This document shows positions 15,680-23,773 of a stretch of 45,872 nt of DNA, in pieces (positions within the stretch are counted from its first letter, which is position 1; each line of letters starts with the position of its first letter). The stretch lies in assembly GCA_900542285.1 (NCBI GenBank), contig UQNF01000010.1, forward strand, positions 1 through 45,872, read 5' to 3'. Both the position numbers and the translations under genes were made by a program. Under the pieces are notes generated by a model, which did not search any database, was not told where the DNA came from, and saw nothing but the letters and a program-made list of their open reading frames with translations. The DNA is from an uncultured Clostridium sp. Its GTDB lineage: Bacteria; Bacillota; Clostridia; Christensenellales; CAG-138.

Positions 15680-16702
15680 ATGTTCGGAACATCTGACAGA
15701 ATAAAGCATTGTTTGGCTGCCGCCGCAGGCATACTGACAGCGCTTATCATGCTTGTTTCACTGCCCGGCTGCTTTTTATCCGACATGAGTGCGGATAAGG
15801 AAAGCTATGAAAAGGGCTGCGCCTATTACGAGGACGGTCTTTACAAGGAAGCCAAGGAGTGCTTTCTTGCGGCGAATGGTTACAGCAATACGGAGGAGTT
15901 CCTTGCAGCGATCGCAGAATATGAACAGTACTATCTCGATGGGGTCGATAAGGTCAGCTCTCATGAGTACGAGCAGGCGTATGAATACTTCAGGCTCATT
16001 CCGAAGTATGAAAATTCACAGGAGTATATGGACTTTATCGACTCCCTTGCCGCAAGATTTGCGGAGGGCGTGAGACTGTATGAACAGGGACAGTATCTCG
16101 CTGCCCGCTCCGCATTTGTCGAGGCAAGCGGCTATTCTAACAGCGAGAGCTATCTTGAAAACATCGATTCCATGGCGTCTCGGTACAATCTTGCGGTCGA
16201 GCTTATGAACGAGGGCAAGTATATCGATGCCATCACCGCCTTTGAGAGCATAGGTGCCGTGTTCGAGGATTCCGACAGCATGGCGGAACTGTGTCGGGAA
16301 AGGCTGCTTACGAAGCCGGTAACGCCGGAAGAGTACATCCATAACTTCAACGAACAGTATCCGGACGGCTCGATAAGCATTGGCAAAGGCAATATTGAGG
16401 GCTCTGATTTCAGCCTTGCAGACAGCCGCGGCGTTAGGATAAACGGAAATACGAATAAAGACGGCAATATAAGGCTCATCGATTTCATTATTCCGGAAGA
16501 CTTGCTGGGTGAGCTTTCGGAGCAGGAGCTTTCGGAATTCTATGCCGGCTTCATCCATGCGCTAAACCCATATGCAATGGCGATGGATGATCTTATCGCA
16601 CTGCTCTCTGACGGAATCAGCGACGGAATTAACTATGGCTGCATGTTCGTTACCGTCAAGGTGTTTGCAGCGGAACGGGTTCTCGAAGCGGCCATGAACT
16701 GA
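15680..16702 (+). CDS. Lipoprotein with tetratricopeptide-like repeats
   Basis: A 340-residue protein beginning 15 bases after ileS, with AAAGGAG upstream of its ATG, so probably cotranscribed with ileS. The N-terminus has a hydrophobic segment ending in LVSLPGC, an acceptable lipobox with Cys31 as the lipidated residue. Residues about 40-210 contain repeated helices of the form YEKGCAYYEDGLYKEAKECFLAANGY, YEQAYEYFRLIPKYENS, YEQGQYLAARSAFVEASGYSNS and MNEGKYIDAITAFESI, i.e. four degenerate TPR/Sel1-like units. The C-terminal 120 residues are of unknown fold. Likely surface-anchored; function unknown. Confidence 0.75.
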   Translation: MFGTSDRIKHCLAAAAGILTALIMLVSLPGCFLSDMSADKESYEKGCAYYEDGLYKEAKECFLAANGYSNTEEFLAAIAEYEQYYLDGVDKVSSHEYEQAYEYFRLIPKYENSQEYMDFIDSLAARFAEGVRLYEQGQYLAARSAFVEASGYSNSESYLENIDSMASRYNLAVELMNEGKYIDAITAFESIGAVFEDSDSMAELCRERLLTKPVTPEEYIHNFNEQYPDGSISIGKGNIEGSDFSLADSRGVRINGNTNKDGNIRLIDFIIPEDLLGELSEQELSEFYAGFIHALNPYAMAMDDLIALLSDGISDGINYGCMFVTVKVFAAERVLEAAMN

Positions 16703-16761
16703 TGCCGACCGAGTCAAATGCCTATGCCGAGCTGCCGAACGAGGCAACGAGGCAAAAGGTA

Positions 16762-16790
16762 TTGAAATATCAGCAAAGCTATGCTATAAT
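16762..16790 (+). promoter_or_regulatory. Promoter of the second lipoprotein gene
   Basis: TTGAAA (16762-16767), 17-bp spacer, TGC-TATAAT (extended -10, hexamer 16785-16790), 65 bp before the start codon. Confidence 0.8.
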
Positions 16791-16854
16791 GTTCAGGATT
16801 GCATCGGCATTTGCCGATACAATCCGTACTTTACTCAGAAAGGAAAGCTGATCT

Positions 16855-17472
16855 ATGAAAAATACACTCAGGATAGTATGCCTTGTCATGGCCGCTGTAA
16901 TGATTTGCGGCGTTATGTTTTCTCTTGTCGGATGCAAAAAGGAACCCACCGATGCGACTCCCATTCCCGGATCAAAGCCCGGCGATAATACCCATAGAGT
17001 AGACGGAACTCCTGCGCCCACTGCAAACCATAGCACCATGCAGATAGAGGCCGATTGGGGAATAAAGACTGCCGAACCCTTGTTTACACTGCTCTATCAG
17101 GGAAAAGAGTATGATTTTAATGCTTCAAAGCTGTACAGCCTTGGTACGACCGAAGCAGGAGCTCCCTATACGGAGGCATCCAAGGTCACCGAAGCAAATT
17201 ACAACGGCGTTAATTTGAAGACAGTATTGGCAAGTGCAGAGATAGATGTCGGCGCACTCGAACTTCAGGACATTATTCTTTACTATGCCGACGGCAGCAG
17301 CGAAAGCATCATCGGACTGGAAAACTGTGTTTTCTTCGCCAGCGTCATTTCGCCATACAGAAATCACATTGCGGTCGAGCCAAATGCAGGCGTATTCTTC
17401 GTTGCAACCGGGGACCAACCTACGGAGCTTATTAAGGAATTCGAAGGCGTAGTCAAGATTGAAATCAAATAA
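16855..17472 (+). CDS. Lipoprotein of unknown function
   Basis: A 205-residue protein with a signal sequence ending in the lipobox SLVGC (Cys27), then a Pro/Thr/Gly-rich linker to about residue 60. The folded part (about 65-205) includes YNGVNLKTVLASAEIDVGALELQDIILYYADGSSESI. This is loosely reminiscent of the small domain related to the molybdopterin-binding sulfite-oxidase fold seen in some clostridial lipoproteins, but cofactor residues cannot be identified, so treat this as a weak suggestion. AAAGGA precedes the ATG. It has its own promoter and is followed by a perfect hairpin. Confidence 0.7.
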   Translation: MKNTLRIVCLVMAAVMICGVMFSLVGCKKEPTDATPIPGSKPGDNTHRVDGTPAPTANHSTMQIEADWGIKTAEPLFTLLYQGKEYDFNASKLYSLGTTEAGAPYTEASKVTEANYNGVNLKTVLASAEIDVGALELQDIILYYADGSSESIIGLENCVFFASVISPYRNHIAVEPNAGVFFVATGDQPTELIKEFEGVVKIEIK

Positions 17473-17491
17473 ATCGACTTATTAGAAAACT

Positions 17492-17519
17492 GTTGCCGTT
17501 TGCATTTGCAAACGGCAAC
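17492..17519. terminator. Hairpin between convergent lipoprotein and glycosyltransferase genes
   Basis: Perfect 12-bp stem GTTGCCGTTTGC / GCAAACGGCAAC with loop ATTT. On the minus strand it is followed by AGTTTTCT, on the plus strand by TTAGTT. It probably terminates both flanking units. Confidence 0.7.
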
Positions 17520-17577
17520 TTAGTTATCACAAAAACTGTAATAAGATGATCGATCTGCTACGATTTAGCGTACACTG

Positions 17578-18633
17578 TCATGTTAATAGCTTCCTAATAA
17601 GATCCTTGAGACGATCTTTTTTCACCTTTTCCCTGATCATATAACAAATCTTATCATAGTCTCTATCGATCAGGGGTTGGTTAATCCCCGGAAGACCGGA
17701 ACGGTCACCGTCCAGCATCGTTAACGCTTTCTGCGCTTCATCCATTTCAAGAACGGCCTTAACCTCATCTATGAGGCTTCCGCGTGGATAACTTTGACTC
17801 TTTTCACACATGATAAAGTAGGACACAATCAAGTTCTTGAATTCAATATCAACCAATCGCTGCACATCCAGATCAGTTGTACACTTATTGGCGAAGTCCA
17901 TTTTGAAATGGTACATCATCGTAATATCACTTAAGAAGGTCGGCATAAATTTATATGTATTTCCACCGAGTCGATAGCGATATACCGGTTCTTTTATAAC
18001 AGAAACAAGCTTAAGCTCAGGCATAAGCCTAAGTGTAACATTCAAATCCTCGGCAAAGAATTTTGGGCAGCAATCCATATTGAGCATAACAGAACGAACA
18101 ATAGACGTCCGATACAGTTTGCCCCACATACTCACAGGGAATCGACCGCCACCGAAACAGCACAAATATAGGTCGCTTAGGATCTCATTTCGACCATACT
18201 GCTTTGGCTCTGCAAAGCAGGTAAGCGAATTACCTTTAGATATGGTGATCCCTCTCAGAATACGCTGAGTATTACCGCACACAAGGTCTGCATTTGTCCT
18301 GACTGCTTCAGAATACAGCAGTTGCAGTGCATCTCGTGGCATCTCGTCATCGCTATCGCAGAAGCAGCAGTAACCTGTATCATCGATCTGCTTTATGCCG
18401 TTTATTCTTGCAATAGGCAAACCGCCATTTGTAGTGTGAACAACGGTTATTCGGGAGTCATGCGATGCATATTCATCACAGATCGCACCGCTTCGGTCCG
18501 TGGATCCGTCATCGACCAAGATCATACGCCAGTTTGTATAAGTCTGCCGTATAATAGAGTTTATGCATTTTGGCAGTAGCTTTTCTACGTTATAAACTGG
18601 TACTAATACCCAAATAATCTGATTGTTATTCAT
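17578..18633 (-). CDS. Family 2 glycosyltransferase
   Basis: A 351-residue GT-A fold enzyme. The N-terminus VLVPVYNVEKLLPKCINSIIRQTYTNWRMILVDDGSTDRSG carries the nucleotide-binding DDGSTD, and CFCDSDDEMP (near residue 92) is the metal-binding DxD region. The C-terminal 100 residues are helical and variable, as is usual for acceptor specificity. It would transfer a sugar from a nucleotide-sugar to a growing surface glycan or teichoic-type polymer. It is the last gene of the cluster, with AAGGAGG four bases before the ATG. The donor and acceptor are not predictable. Confidence 0.88.
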   Translation of the reverse strand: MNNNQIIWVLVPVYNVEKLLPKCINSIIRQTYTNWRMILVDDGSTDRSGAICDEYASHDSRITVVHTTNGGLPIARINGIKQIDDTGYCCFCDSDDEMPRDALQLLYSEAVRTNADLVCGNTQRILRGITISKGNSLTCFAEPKQYGRNEILSDLYLCCFGGGRFPVSMWGKLYRTSIVRSVMLNMDCCPKFFAEDLNVTLRLMPELKLVSVIKEPVYRYRLGGNTYKFMPTFLSDITMMYHFKMDFANKCTTDLDVQRLVDIEFKNLIVSYFIMCEKSQSYPRGSLIDEVKAVLEMDEAQKALTMLDGDRSGLPGINQPLIDRDYDKICYMIREKVKKDRLKDLIRKLLT

Positions 18634-18668
18634 GGTGCCTCCTTAATTGACATAAATCAGTATTTAAT

Positions 18669-18863
18669 TCAGAATTCTGAACACAGACATACAGTGACTA
18701 AACGACTGTCCAGCGGAAAGAAAACATGGCTCTCCGATGAATTGATGGAGATTATTTTCAGCTCATGGCCGAGTTCTTTTGAAAAATAATTAGACAGATC
18801 ACAAACCACTTGCTCTATTCCACCAAGCTGATTGATATTATTGACTATCCAAGAGATTTTCAT
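18669..18863 (-). pseudogene. Truncated family 4 glycosyltransferase (N-terminal stub)
   Basis: A 64-residue frame starting MKISWIVNNINQLGGIEQVV, the canonical beginning of a GT-B family 4 glycosyltransferase (beta strand, then the GGIE glycine loop). A complete member has 350-380 residues. The frame stops after VTVCLCSEF, and only 35 bp separate it from the next gene, so the remaining 300 or so residues have been deleted rather than frameshifted. The start lies 2 bp after the preceding GT2 gene's stop. It is a remnant left by recombination in the polysaccharide cluster and is unlikely to be active. Confidence 0.75.
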
Positions 18864-18865
18864 TT

Positions 18866-19759
18866 TTACGGTTTTTCTCCCTTCCTCTTAGTGTAGCCTG
18901 CCAGCAATGCGCCTGCCGGTATGCAGAGTATCGTAAGCAGTTTTCTGGGGGATTCAGCTATGAAGCGCCTATTCTTATATAGCAGGCTGCTGGAAACATA
19001 ATTAATGCAATCCACCACCATGCGTTTTCGGGAGATCGGATACTGCATACATACCTTTCGCCAAAAAGCCCAGCCCTCCGGATTTTTCAGATACTGCCGC
19101 CACATTGTGTTTGATGAGCCGTCCGGCTGATACTCAACATTGCACAGGATCTCATCAAGGACGGCCATTTTATAATCTTGATCGATGAGCCGGTATTTGT
19201 AGGAAAGAGCAACATACTTTTCTCCTTCAAAAACCGGATAGGCCGGATATTTATTGATGATTTCCGTTCGATAAACCAGCTTCTTATCTCCGCTTCCGCC
19301 GGCTGCATAGTAACCGATCACCGAAGTCTCCGTCATGCCCTCCGGGAAGCCCTTTCCGATGATTTGACCGTCAAAGTCGGAATCAAGTCCGATTATCCCT
19401 GCATAGCCACGATCTCTAACCGACTCCCACTTAGTAAGGATCTTCCGCACAGCTCCGGCGGCCAGCCTATCGTCGGAGTCGATACAGGTATTCAATTCGG
19501 TATCGATGTTTTCATATGCAGTGTTGTGCGCGGTGTGCATACCGCCATTTTCTTTGTAGATATAGCGAATTTCAAAACCGTTGTCCTGCGACTGCCACTG
19601 CCTGACAAGCTCGGCAGTATTATCCTGAGAACCGTCGTCCACAATAAGCCAGATAAACTCCTTGCAGTCCTGCTGCAAAAGAGACTCATATGTGCGCGGC
19701 AATGTATGAGCCCGGTTGTATGCAGGCGTAAATATTGTTAGTCTTATCCTGTTATCCAC
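18866..19759 (-). CDS. Family 2 glycosyltransferase
   Basis: A 297-residue GT-A enzyme: TIFTPAYNRAHTLPRTYESLLQQ at the N-terminus, LIVDDGSQDNT (nucleotide binding), ENGGMHTAHNTAYENI and the metal-binding region CIDSDDRL near residue 93. It ends in a hydrophobic stretch (LLTILCIPAGALLAGY) and a basic tail, suggesting membrane association. It probably starts at a GTG overlapping the end of the preceding GT4 gene by 8 bases, so the genes are coupled. It belongs to the surface-polymer cluster; specificity unknown. Confidence 0.87.
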   Translation of the reverse strand: MDNRIRLTIFTPAYNRAHTLPRTYESLLQQDCKEFIWLIVDDGSQDNTAELVRQWQSQDNGFEIRYIYKENGGMHTAHNTAYENIDTELNTCIDSDDRLAAGAVRKILTKWESVRDRGYAGIIGLDSDFDGQIIGKGFPEGMTETSVIGYYAAGGSGDKKLVYRTEIINKYPAYPVFEGEKYVALSYKYRLIDQDYKMAVLDEILCNVEYQPDGSSNTMWRQYLKNPEGWAFWRKVCMQYPISRKRMVVDCINYVSSSLLYKNRRFIAESPRKLLTILCIPAGALLAGYTKRKGEKP

Positions 19760-20876
19760 GGTTCGTTGCCACTCCTATATAGAAATCTTCAAGCCACTTT
19801 GCGGTCGATGCAACATCGAATCCTGCATTTTGTATAGCGTGCAGCATGTTTTCCCGAGGCTCCTGCGCCCTATTAATAGCGATTTCAGCCCAACGCTCTG
19901 CGCCGTATTCCAATGGTATAAATTCAACCAGATCGGTGATAGCCGCATCCGAAGGTACATTGCTTGATACACAGCAATGCAGTCCGGCAGCCTGCGCTTC
20001 CACCAAGGAGACCGGTAAACCTTCATAAAGGGATGGAAATACGAATACATCCATGGCTTGATAATAGGGAGCAACTTCTGATTGAACCCCGGCAAGGATT
20101 ACCGAGTCTTGCAAACGATTCTCCTGAATCGCTGCTTCTATTGAGGGACGCAGCTCTCCGTCACCTACCAGCAGCAGTACTGAGTCCGGATTTCTTCTGT
20201 GAACATCAGCAAAAACATCGATCAAAAACAGATGATTCTTTGCCTCCACAAATCGACCGACATGGCCAATGACCACAGTATTATCGCTAAGGTGTAAATC
20301 ATTTCGCATCTGTTGTCGTGCTTCACGGCAGAATACGAACTTTTTCGCATTGATGGCGTTATTCAGCATCTGACAGCGGCTGATATCATTGCCAACCTTT
20401 TTACCGTACCCGGAGACGCCTGCTGCCCTGGAACATGCGAAAAAATGATCCGCAATATATCGGGTTGGGAATGCAAAGATTCGATACATTGTTGATCCAA
20501 GGCCGGCGCTGTGGCTGTGAGCAATCGTAAATGCGCCATACTTCTTTGCAATGGATAGGTAGATGGCTGCCGTGCTTCCGATATGACCATGAACAATAGG
20601 ATACTCTCCCCGGTGAGACTTGAAGAAATCATTCCACCATCTTTCATATGCGAAATGATTAAGACCTTTGTAACGCGGGCAATGGTAGATCCTGCCGCCC
20701 AGTCGCCGAATTTCTGCGTCAAAGGCAGCCTCATCTCCTTCATTTTCAACAAAATCGAACTGTACCTTGGTCCTATCAATGCTTCGGTACAAGTTCATAA
20801 TCATGGTTTCTGCCCCGCCACGGTTCAAAACACCGATGACATGCAGGATGCGAATGGGGAAGTCTTTTGTTGCCAT
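19752..20876 (-). CDS. Family 4 glycosyltransferase (EpsF-like)
   Basis: A 374-residue GT-B enzyme. The N-terminal domain starts RILHVIGVLNRGGAETMIMNLYR (the acceptor-side glycine loop). The C-terminal donor domain has VGHVGRFVEAKNHLFLID, LLLVGDGELR and the E-x7-E-type motif in FPSLYEGLPVSLVEAQAAGL. It is a retaining transferase of the type found in exopolysaccharide and capsule clusters, often called EpsF-like. AAGGGG lies six bases before the ATG. It follows the CDP-glycerol transferase gene with a 1-bp gap. Confidence 0.9.
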   Translation of the reverse strand: MATKDFPIRILHVIGVLNRGGAETMIMNLYRSIDRTKVQFDFVENEGDEAAFDAEIRRLGGRIYHCPRYKGLNHFAYERWWNDFFKSHRGEYPIVHGHIGSTAAIYLSIAKKYGAFTIAHSHSAGLGSTMYRIFAFPTRYIADHFFACSRAAGVSGYGKKVGNDISRCQMLNNAINAKKFVFCREARQQMRNDLHLSDNTVVIGHVGRFVEAKNHLFLIDVFADVHRRNPDSVLLLVGDGELRPSIEAAIQENRLQDSVILAGVQSEVAPYYQAMDVFVFPSLYEGLPVSLVEAQAAGLHCCVSSNVPSDAAITDLVEFIPLEYGAERWAEIAINRAQEPRENMLHAIQNAGFDVASTAKWLEDFYIGVATNRG

Positions 20877-20877
20877 T

Positions 20878-22044
20878 TTATGCCCCTTGAAAGATTATTT
20901 TTACCGCTTTCTCGGAGGCATTGCCATAAGAAGCGATATATTCGTTATTAATGCAATCTCTAGTATATGCACACTCTTTATCGTAGTTAATGCTTTTGAT
21001 AGCACTAAGCAGTTCATCTTCGGTACGCAAAACGCCATGTGAGAAGAGCTGACCTAAGCCACGTTCTACTAAATAATCATCGTAATCATATCCATAGCAG
21101 AATATAGGACGTTCCATTATGGAATAGTCAAATACAATACTGGAATAATCAGAGATCAAGATATCGGATACCTTAATCAAATCATTCAATACCGGATATT
21201 TGAAAGCATTAATTATAAAGTCGTTATCCGGAAGCTCATCCAGAAGTTTCGAGACTTCATAGTGAGCGGTTATCAAAAGTACGAATTCTTGCCCGAGAGC
21301 GGCTTCCCATTTAGAAAAATCAATAGGAATACCAAGCGCATTTCTCCCATCCTCTGAACGACTAAATTCACGAAATGTTGGAGCATACATTATGACTTTC
21401 TTTGTGAGAGGTATACCTAGACGAGTTTTGATCGCTTCGATCTCATTATTTGAGACGACTGCTAGGTCATCATTGCGAGGCAATCCGGTTAGATGGAAAA
21501 TTGAAGGGCCTTTTTGCCATGCATGGGTTAGAAGTGGAATCTCTTTTTTGCCTTCAACAAAAATTGTATCAAATTGTTCGTTGAAGCCAATCTTAAAAGC
21601 CTTTTCTGGCTGTTGTATATCAACACCGATTTTTTTTATACCGGTTAGGCCATGCTGAAAAAGTATATTTTTAGTCCTCTTTTTCTTGAAGTTCAGACCG
21701 CGGGATGCGCTGGAATTGGTTATCCAAAATCCGGCACGCAGAGCCATGATATAGTACCTTAGCGTATCAACTTTTACTTTGCTTGTTATATGTGGGAATT
21801 CGTTGGGATCAGTAAAAGCCCAGATAAGTCTCTGGGAAGAAGATATGGGGTGCTTTTGCAGATACTCATAAACCGCTCTAGGACTGTCATCATACTTTTG
21901 TCCCCCATAGCTGATAAACAACACCAGATCTGGATCGGTTTTGAAAAAGATACCGATTAAACGCAAAAATAAAGATCCAAAACAGAAATAGATCCTATAC
22001 AAAATCTTATTCTGTTTGATCAAAGCTTTTAGCTTGCTCCTCAT
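20878..22044 (-). CDS. CDP-glycerol:polyglycerophosphate glycerophosphotransferase family protein
   Basis: A 388-residue member of the TagB/TagF family, which moves glycerol-phosphate (or related polyol-phosphate) from a CDP-linked donor onto a teichoic-acid-type or glycan acceptor at the inner membrane face. Family marks: SYGGQKYDDSPRAVYEYL near the N-terminus, NILFQHGLTGIKKIG, VTGLP-type LTGLPRNDDL, MYAPTFREF, and DILISDYSSIVFDYSIMERPIFCY, which holds the catalytic-region aspartates. The first 40 residues of the longer open frame are rejected because GAGGAG sits seven bases before the ATG at 22044. It is the first intact gene of the cluster; sequence just upstream looks like remnant DNA. 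Confidence 0.88.
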   Translation of the reverse strand: MRSKLKALIKQNKILYRIYFCFGSLFLRLIGIFFKTDPDLVLFISYGGQKYDDSPRAVYEYLQKHPISSSQRLIWAFTDPNEFPHITSKVKVDTLRYYIMALRAGFWITNSSASRGLNFKKKRTKNILFQHGLTGIKKIGVDIQQPEKAFKIGFNEQFDTIFVEGKKEIPLLTHAWQKGPSIFHLTGLPRNDDLAVVSNNEIEAIKTRLGIPLTKKVIMYAPTFREFSRSEDGRNALGIPIDFSKWEAALGQEFVLLITAHYEVSKLLDELPDNDFIINAFKYPVLNDLIKVSDILISDYSSIVFDYSIMERPIFCYGYDYDDYLVERGLGQLFSHGVLRTEDELLSAIKSINYDKECAYTRDCINNEYIASYGNASEKAVKIIFQGA

Positions 22045-22375
22045 ATGAACTCCTCTAACGAAATTAAATCTATGCAACTGAAAACATCCTAGACAGCATC
22101 CGAAACTTCCCAGGCATTCTCGTAAGAGCGGCGTATCATAGGGAATGCTCACAGTGTGCATCACAGCGATTTTCAGGACGGTGCTATATCAGCGGCAGTT
22201 TCTGGCCGTACATGAGACGGTTATCCGGAGTGCTGCCAATGCTCCATTACGCCTGCACATTATGTTCAAGCTCAAGCCTGGCAACATCGAAAACTTCCGG
22301 GATTTCATTGAACATCGGTGTGATCTCGGCATATTCGGGCCAACCTGAGCATGGTTAATTTCCGGCAAAGCTATA
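22045..22375. other. Remnant sequence at the upstream edge of the polysaccharide cluster
   Basis: No intact gene. Read on the minus strand, one frame gives protein-like segments separated by stops: a 34-codon stretch containing WPEYAEITPMFNEIPEVF and, after a TAA, one containing STPDNRLMYGQKLPLI. This looks like the decayed end of a lost gene that I cannot identify. No convincing promoter for the cluster is visible here. Confidence 0.4.
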
Positions 22376-22420
22376 GAGAAAACAAGGCATTATGCGCAAA
22401 GACTAAAGGCATAATGCCTT
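22376..22420 (-). terminator. Terminator of the CNNM/CBS operon
   Basis: Perfect 12-bp inverted repeat AAGGCATTATGC / GCATAATGCCTT (22384-22395/22409-22420). On the minus strand it is followed by GTTTTCTCT. Confidence 0.75.
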
Positions 22421-22459
22421 TGAATAATAGCTGTAAAAGAGGGCTCGGCAAGCCCAGCC

Positions 22460-23773
22460 TTAGTCGTCCTTGCCCTCCCAGTCGATCTCGTCTTCGTCTT
22501 CCTCGGGCTTTTCGTTGACTTTAACGGTGAGCCTTGTTATGCGGAGATTTTTGAGCTGCTTGACCGTGACGGTCAGATGCTCATAATCGAAGCTGTCGCC
22601 CTTGGCAGGGTAGCCGCCAAGCTGCTCGATGGCCCATCCGCCCACAGTGGCGTTGTCATCGTCGAAGTCGCGATCGTCTATCTCAAACTCCTCAAGGAAG
22701 TCGTAGACGCGCATGTCGCCGTCGACCTCGTAGAGGTCATCGCTGATTTTGGTCAGCTCGCTCTCGATCTCGTCCGTTTCATCCCATATCTCACCAACGA
22801 GCTGTTCAAGAATATCCTCCATGGTGATCAGACCCATTGTTCCGCCGTATTCGTCGGTAACGATGGCCATGTGGATCTTCTTTTCACGCATTTCACGCAG
22901 GACCTGCGGCAGGATGGTGGTTTTATGTACAAAGCAAACGGGCATGAGATTAGCCCTGATATCCGGCGTTCCGCCTTCACTCATGGTCTTTAGGAACTGA
23001 TTGAGATGGATTACACCGATGATGTTGTCGATACTGTCCTCATAGACCGGGATCCTTGAGTAGGGCGAGCTTTCTATCGTCTCCCTAATTTCGCTCTCAT
23101 CGTCATCGATATCTATGGCGATCATATCAACTCTTGGGGTGATTATCTCATAAGCGCAGATATCCGGAAAATCGAGCGCAGATTGAAGCAGGTCGCTGGT
23201 ATCCTCGTCGATGACGCCCTCGTCTTCGACCGTATCGATTATTTCGGAAAGGTCATCCTCGGTAACGGAATCCTCTTCTTCGGCATCCCAATTCTTGGAG
23301 AAGAGCCCGACTATCTTCATGACGACCCAAACTATTGGGTAGAAGAGAATATAGAAGAATCTGAGCGGAGCGGACATGGTCGTGCCGAATCCCTCGGGAT
23401 CATTCTTTGCGATTATCTTCGGAGCGGTTTCCCCAAAGATAAGCACGAAGATAGTAATGCATGCGGTCGATATTACGGCAGCAACATTTTCGCTTACAAG
23501 CCCCGTGTCCGAAAGCAACATTATGAACAGCTGTGTCGATAGGGTGGACGAGGTAAGATTGACCAGGTTGTTTCCTATAAGGATGCTTCCGAGCATGCGG
23601 TCATAGTTATCATAGATGTACAGCGCGCGCTTTGCCGCCTTGCTGCCGGTTTCGTTGACACGGCGCAATAGACGCATTCGGTTTGCGGAAGCAAATGATA
23701 TTTCAGAGCCGGAGAAGAAAGCGGAGAAGATGACAAGCACAACAAGCGCCGCAACATAAATTATCCAAGTCAT
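22460..23773 (-). CDS. CNNM/CBS-domain membrane protein with CorC_HlyC domain
   Basis: A 437-residue protein of the hemolysin-III-like / CorC family. Residues about 1-190 are the DUF21 (CNNM) transmembrane domain with FFSGSEISFASANR and ILIGNNLVNLTSSTLST. Residues about 200-330 are a CBS pair (YEIITPRVDMIAID, YSRIPVYEDSIDNIIGVI, MAIVTDEYGGTMGLITMEDILEQLVGEIWDE). Residues about 345-425 are the CorC_HlyC domain (VDGDMRVYDF, DDDNATVGGWAIEQLG). Family members are Mg2+ exporters or regulators of magnesium transport. The C-terminus is strongly acidic. Its start overlaps the stop of the upstream paralogue by 4 bases (ATGA). Confidence 0.9.
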   Translation of the reverse strand: MTWIIYVAALVVLVIFSAFFSGSEISFASANRMRLLRRVNETGSKAAKRALYIYDNYDRMLGSILIGNNLVNLTSSTLSTQLFIMLLSDTGLVSENVAAVISTACITIFVLIFGETAPKIIAKNDPEGFGTTMSAPLRFFYILFYPIVWVVMKIVGLFSKNWDAEEEDSVTEDDLSEIIDTVEDEGVIDEDTSDLLQSALDFPDICAYEIITPRVDMIAIDIDDDESEIRETIESSPYSRIPVYEDSIDNIIGVIHLNQFLKTMSEGGTPDIRANLMPVCFVHKTTILPQVLREMREKKIHMAIVTDEYGGTMGLITMEDILEQLVGEIWDETDEIESELTKISDDLYEVDGDMRVYDFLEEFEIDDRDFDDDNATVGGWAIEQLGGYPAKGDSFDYEHLTVTVKQLKNLRITRLTVKVNEKPEEDEDEIDWEGKDD

